Assembly (NCBI GenBank): GCA_964017065.1 | Contig: OZ024789.1 | Coordinates: 2,848,657-2,912,656, forward strand | Length of the DNA: 64,000 nt | Reading direction: 5' to 3' | Origin: Haliclona indistincta | Lineage: Eukaryota > Porifera > Demospongiae > Haplosclerida > Chalinidae | Shown: piece by piece, positions 61,170-64,000 of the stretch | Layout: each line of letters begins with the position of its first letter | How positions within the stretch are numbered: the stretch's first letter is position 1 | Program-made: the position numbers and the translations under genes | The notes under the pieces: generated by a model | Told to the model about the DNA's origin: nothing | Database searches by the model: none | The model's input: only the letters and a program-made list of their open reading frames with translations

Positions 61170-63194
61170 TTACTTCTCTACACCACCCTGTAGTTGGGAA
61201 AGTACAGCACCAATAGCAAGGTCACTAGCATCAGTATCTAGTACAAATATACCGTCCCTAGTAGGGAAAGCCAAAACAGGAGCAGAGGTGAGCTTTTGCT
61301 TCAACTTATCGAAAGCAGTCTGGCAAGGTTCAGCCCAGCTGAAACGAGATTCTTTTTCCTGAAGGCGGTACAGTGGTGCTGCTATTTCCGCAAACTTGGG
61401 AATAAAGCGTCGGTAATACGATGCTAGTCCAAGGAAGCTCCTTAACTCTGTTGCGTTGGTTGGAGCAGGCCAGTGAGAAACTACTTGAATCTTGAGGGGG
61501 TCAGTCTTTACACCATGTTGGGAGATAATATGGCCAAGAAATGAAACAGACTTACGGAAAAATTGACATTTCCCTGGATGTAGCTTGAGGTGAGCTTCCT
61601 GAAGTCGTGACAATACTTGTCGTAAACGCTGAAGATGCTCATCCCAATCACGTCCGAAGACGATCACATCGTCCAGATATATCAAGCAGGTCTCCCAACA
61701 CAGGCCAGACAATACGAGCTCCATCAACCGTTGGAAGGTACTGGGGGCGTTACAGAGACCAAAGGGCATCACACGGAACTGATATAGTCCATATGGAGTT
61801 GTAAAGGCAGTCTTCGGTCTGTCTGATGGTTCAACTTCTACCTGCCAATACCCACTTCGGAGATCCAATGTCGTAAACCATTCAGCACCATGCATGGAGT
61901 CGAGAATGTCGTCAACTCTTGGAAGTGGATAGGAGTCACGGATAGTAACCTTGTTGAGCTTGCGGTAGTCGACACAAAATCTCAGGGAGCCATCCTTCTT
62001 CTTGACAAGCACAATGGGGGATGCCCATGGAGACGATGAAGACTCGATGATGCCTTGTCCTTTCATTTCCTCTAGCATTTCAAAGACTTGTTGTCTGCTA
62101 TGGAAGGGAAGACGACGGGGGGGTTGATATACGGGAGCTGCTCCACCTGTATTAATTTGATGATAGATCTTATCAGTACGTCCAAGGTCACTTTTACCAG
62201 AGGAAAACACAGGAGAAAACTCACTAACCAGTTCATTCAGAGTCTCTACTTGGTGTTCACTCCACTCGCTGGTATCAATTCCAAGTAGTGATGCTGGAGA
62301 CTGCTGGAAGCTCACTTGATGGACATGCGAATCAGGGGATGATTTCGTCTCTGGTAACTCCGTATACTCAGTGTCCTGTTCCGAAGAACCCAAGGGACAG
62401 TACTTAGCGAGATTGGTTCCTTTGTAGAGCGTTACTGCTGACCCAGAGAGGTTAGCGATTCTCAGTGGAACAGTTCCTTGGTCAGGGTTTGCCAATACAC
62501 GAGCCAAGAGGATCTGATGCTTCTCTTCTGTTCCCTCTTGGGCTTCCACAACACCTGTAGTACCTACAAGGGAGGAATAGTCACCACTAATGTTTGCTCT
62601 ACACAATCTCTCTTCACCAGGGTGAATGACAAAGGTCTCACCAACAGAAACATGGTAGCTGGAGGCAAATGGTGGTGTCTTGGAACTAAGCAGAGGGGTA
62701 GAAGTCTCACCAATACGGAGCAGACGATTACCCAGGTCGATGACGAATCCATGTGAAATCAGGAAGTCGGCACCGAGTATACACTCCTGAGTTATGTCTC
62801 TAGCAATCAGAACTTGATGCAAGAACTCTTTTCCAGCAATCACTATGCGAATTTCTGTCCGCCCAAGAATTGATAGAGGCTCTCCATTTGCTGCTATCAC
62901 TGGTCTGTTCACCTTCTGTAGACTTTGTTGTAGAGGACACCACGCTCGTTCATGAACAATAGTAACAGCTGACCCGGTGTCAACAAGCAGGGACACAGTT
63001 CTCTTTTGAACGACACCACTGACAAAGATAGACTGCTGAAGGGACGTGCTGGATATATGAAGAGGGTTGGGGTCAGTTACTTTTGCGGCCGGCGGTTGAC
63101 CAAATTCGCCGGTCGCTGGTCGTTTCCCGCTGGTTGTGGAGCTCGCTGTGGGCAATTCCGCTGATAGTGACCCTCTTGTCCGCAGCACCAGCAA
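61170..63194 (-). pseudogene. Ty3/gypsy pol, protease and reverse transcriptase
   Basis: 674 codons: aspartic protease (LVDTGSAVTIV), reverse transcriptase (FCVDYRKLNKVT, MPFGLCNAPSTFQR, catalytic YLDDVIVFG), and the start of RNase H (LDTDASDLAIGAVLSQ). Ends prematurely by frameshift. Overlaps gag by about 118 nt in the -1 frame, as expected for -1 frameshift expression of pol. Confidence 0.92.
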
Positions 63195-63823
63195 CTCCCT
63201 GATGGCTGTCGGCGTGGACGACGAGGGGGGCGACGTCCAGTAGGTTGCAAATCGGTGTCGAAACGAGTCAGTAGCTGTTGAAGCATCATAGTGTTCTGAC
63301 GAACAGCCTGAGCTAAATCGTCCTTGGCTGAGTTGGCTCCAACGGCATTCACATCAGAAGGGGTGGGCGAAGTCGACTCAGTCGAGCGGACCTCTGCGGG
63401 CTTGGCGCGCATCTTCTTCCGAGCTAGCTGTGCTGCCGCCTCCAATCTTTTCGCCGCCTTGCGAGCTTCATCCAGGTTCTTTAGTTGTTCCGGTTCTCGT
63501 TGCATTAACGCTTCTTGGAGATGGTCGTCTCTGAGACCAGCGATAAATCTATCACCGGCTAGCTCCATTCTGAACTTGGCTGTCTGCTCGGGGTAACCGC
63601 AGTTTGCGAGATGTATCAGCGCATCGGCGAATTCGTCGAGGGACTCCTTTTCTCCTTGGACTCGTTGACTTAGAAGCCACCGTAGCTCTTGTGTCGCTGT
63701 ATGAGGACTAAATCTCTCGAGGAGTGCCTTAGATAAAGCTTTGTAGTCCGCCTTCTCGACAAGCTCAGCAGAATCCTCTAGCAAGTCAAACGCCCGGAAC
63801 GCACCATCATCCAGCAGGGACAG
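63077..63823 (-). pseudogene. Ty3/gypsy gag, 5'-truncated
   Basis: Encodes a capsid-like helical region (LLERFSPHTATQELRWLLSQR) and a CCHC zinc knuckle (CWCCGQEGHYQRNCP). The open frame continues to 63895, but those first codons come from the host intergenic repeat, so the true gag start and the 5' LTR are absent. Confidence 0.88.
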
Positions 63824-64000
63824 TAAATCACCACAAAAGTGATCAATAGTTTTTAGCTTCATATTCGTGTTAACCTGCTGAAGAGGAAGGATCACTAAAC
63901 TTGTTGATATTATGAAGACCAGGCAGGATATTAGTCAGGCGTGGCCTGACTATTCGCGTTTCTCGTAATAGTCAGGAGACACTAGTACCATCGATCTGTA
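63824..64000. other. Intergenic repeat resuming after the gypsy element
   Basis: From TAAATCACCACAAAAGTG to about 63,932 it matches 54,930-55,046. After AGGATATTAG the sequence changes to an unrelated segment with AGTCAGGCGTGGCCTGACT, probably the edge of another insertion. Confidence 0.65.

Noticed and set aside
63824..63895. N-terminus MILPLQQVNTNMKL... of the gag frame
   Set aside because: Host intergenic repeat (also at 54,930-55,000) fused to truncated gag.

Overview
The window looks like a metazoan nuclear genome, most likely a demosponge. Amphimedon queenslandica is my best guess, from general knowledge and not from a database match. The DNA is AT-rich, the kinase genes have many short introns, and simple repeats, non-autonomous transposons, a Ty3/gypsy element and a Penelope-like fragment are present. 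Nothing looks prokaryotic.

Left end (1-6,476): two p38-type MAP kinase genes lie head to head. p38-B is on the minus strand (295-2,692; its 3' end is off the window). p38-A is on the plus strand (ATG at 2,812). Only 119 bp separate the start codons. All 11 exons of p38-A can be joined in phase into a 365-residue kinase. Exons 1-8 lie at 2,812-6,476 and exons 9-11 at 43,723-44,417, so intron 8 is about 37.2 kb, although the other introns are about 50-1,100 bp.

Inside intron 8, on the opposite strand, sits a tandem array of 11 intact, intronless genes. Each encodes a roughly 510-residue, 12-segment membrane protein of the POT/PTR2 (SLC15) transporter superfamily. Several decayed copies and many mobile elements lie between them. 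Three more intact copies follow the last p38-A exon (50,334-56,743), giving 14 in all. The copies share blocks that are almost invariant at DNA level (the TM2-TM3 signature, the TM6-TM7 cytosolic loop, TPNRMRG, the C-terminal tail), while the membrane segments between them diverge strongly. TM1 lacks the ExxER proton-coupling motif of classical POT carriers, so the transport function is unproven.

The array grew by repeated segmental duplication. 5.4-11.2 kb resembles 49.4-56.8 kb, and that copy carried along p38 exon 8. 30.0-34.5 kb resembles 44.7-48.8 kb, and 14.6-19.2 kb resembles 21.5-24.4 kb. Comparing these pairs gives full/empty sites that define several transposons: a Helitron-like family with a 5' foldback and hairpin-CTAA ends, a 678-bp TIR element with an ACTA duplication, a pogo/Tigger-like element containing a nested TTAA element, and a GTTTACACG-TIR element.

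Right end (58,902-63,823): a 5'-truncated, frameshifted Ty3/gypsy retrotransposon on the minus strand. Its apparent LTR is a 321-bp perfect palindrome (144-bp arms, 33-bp loop). It is inserted into one of the intergenic repeats of the transporter array.
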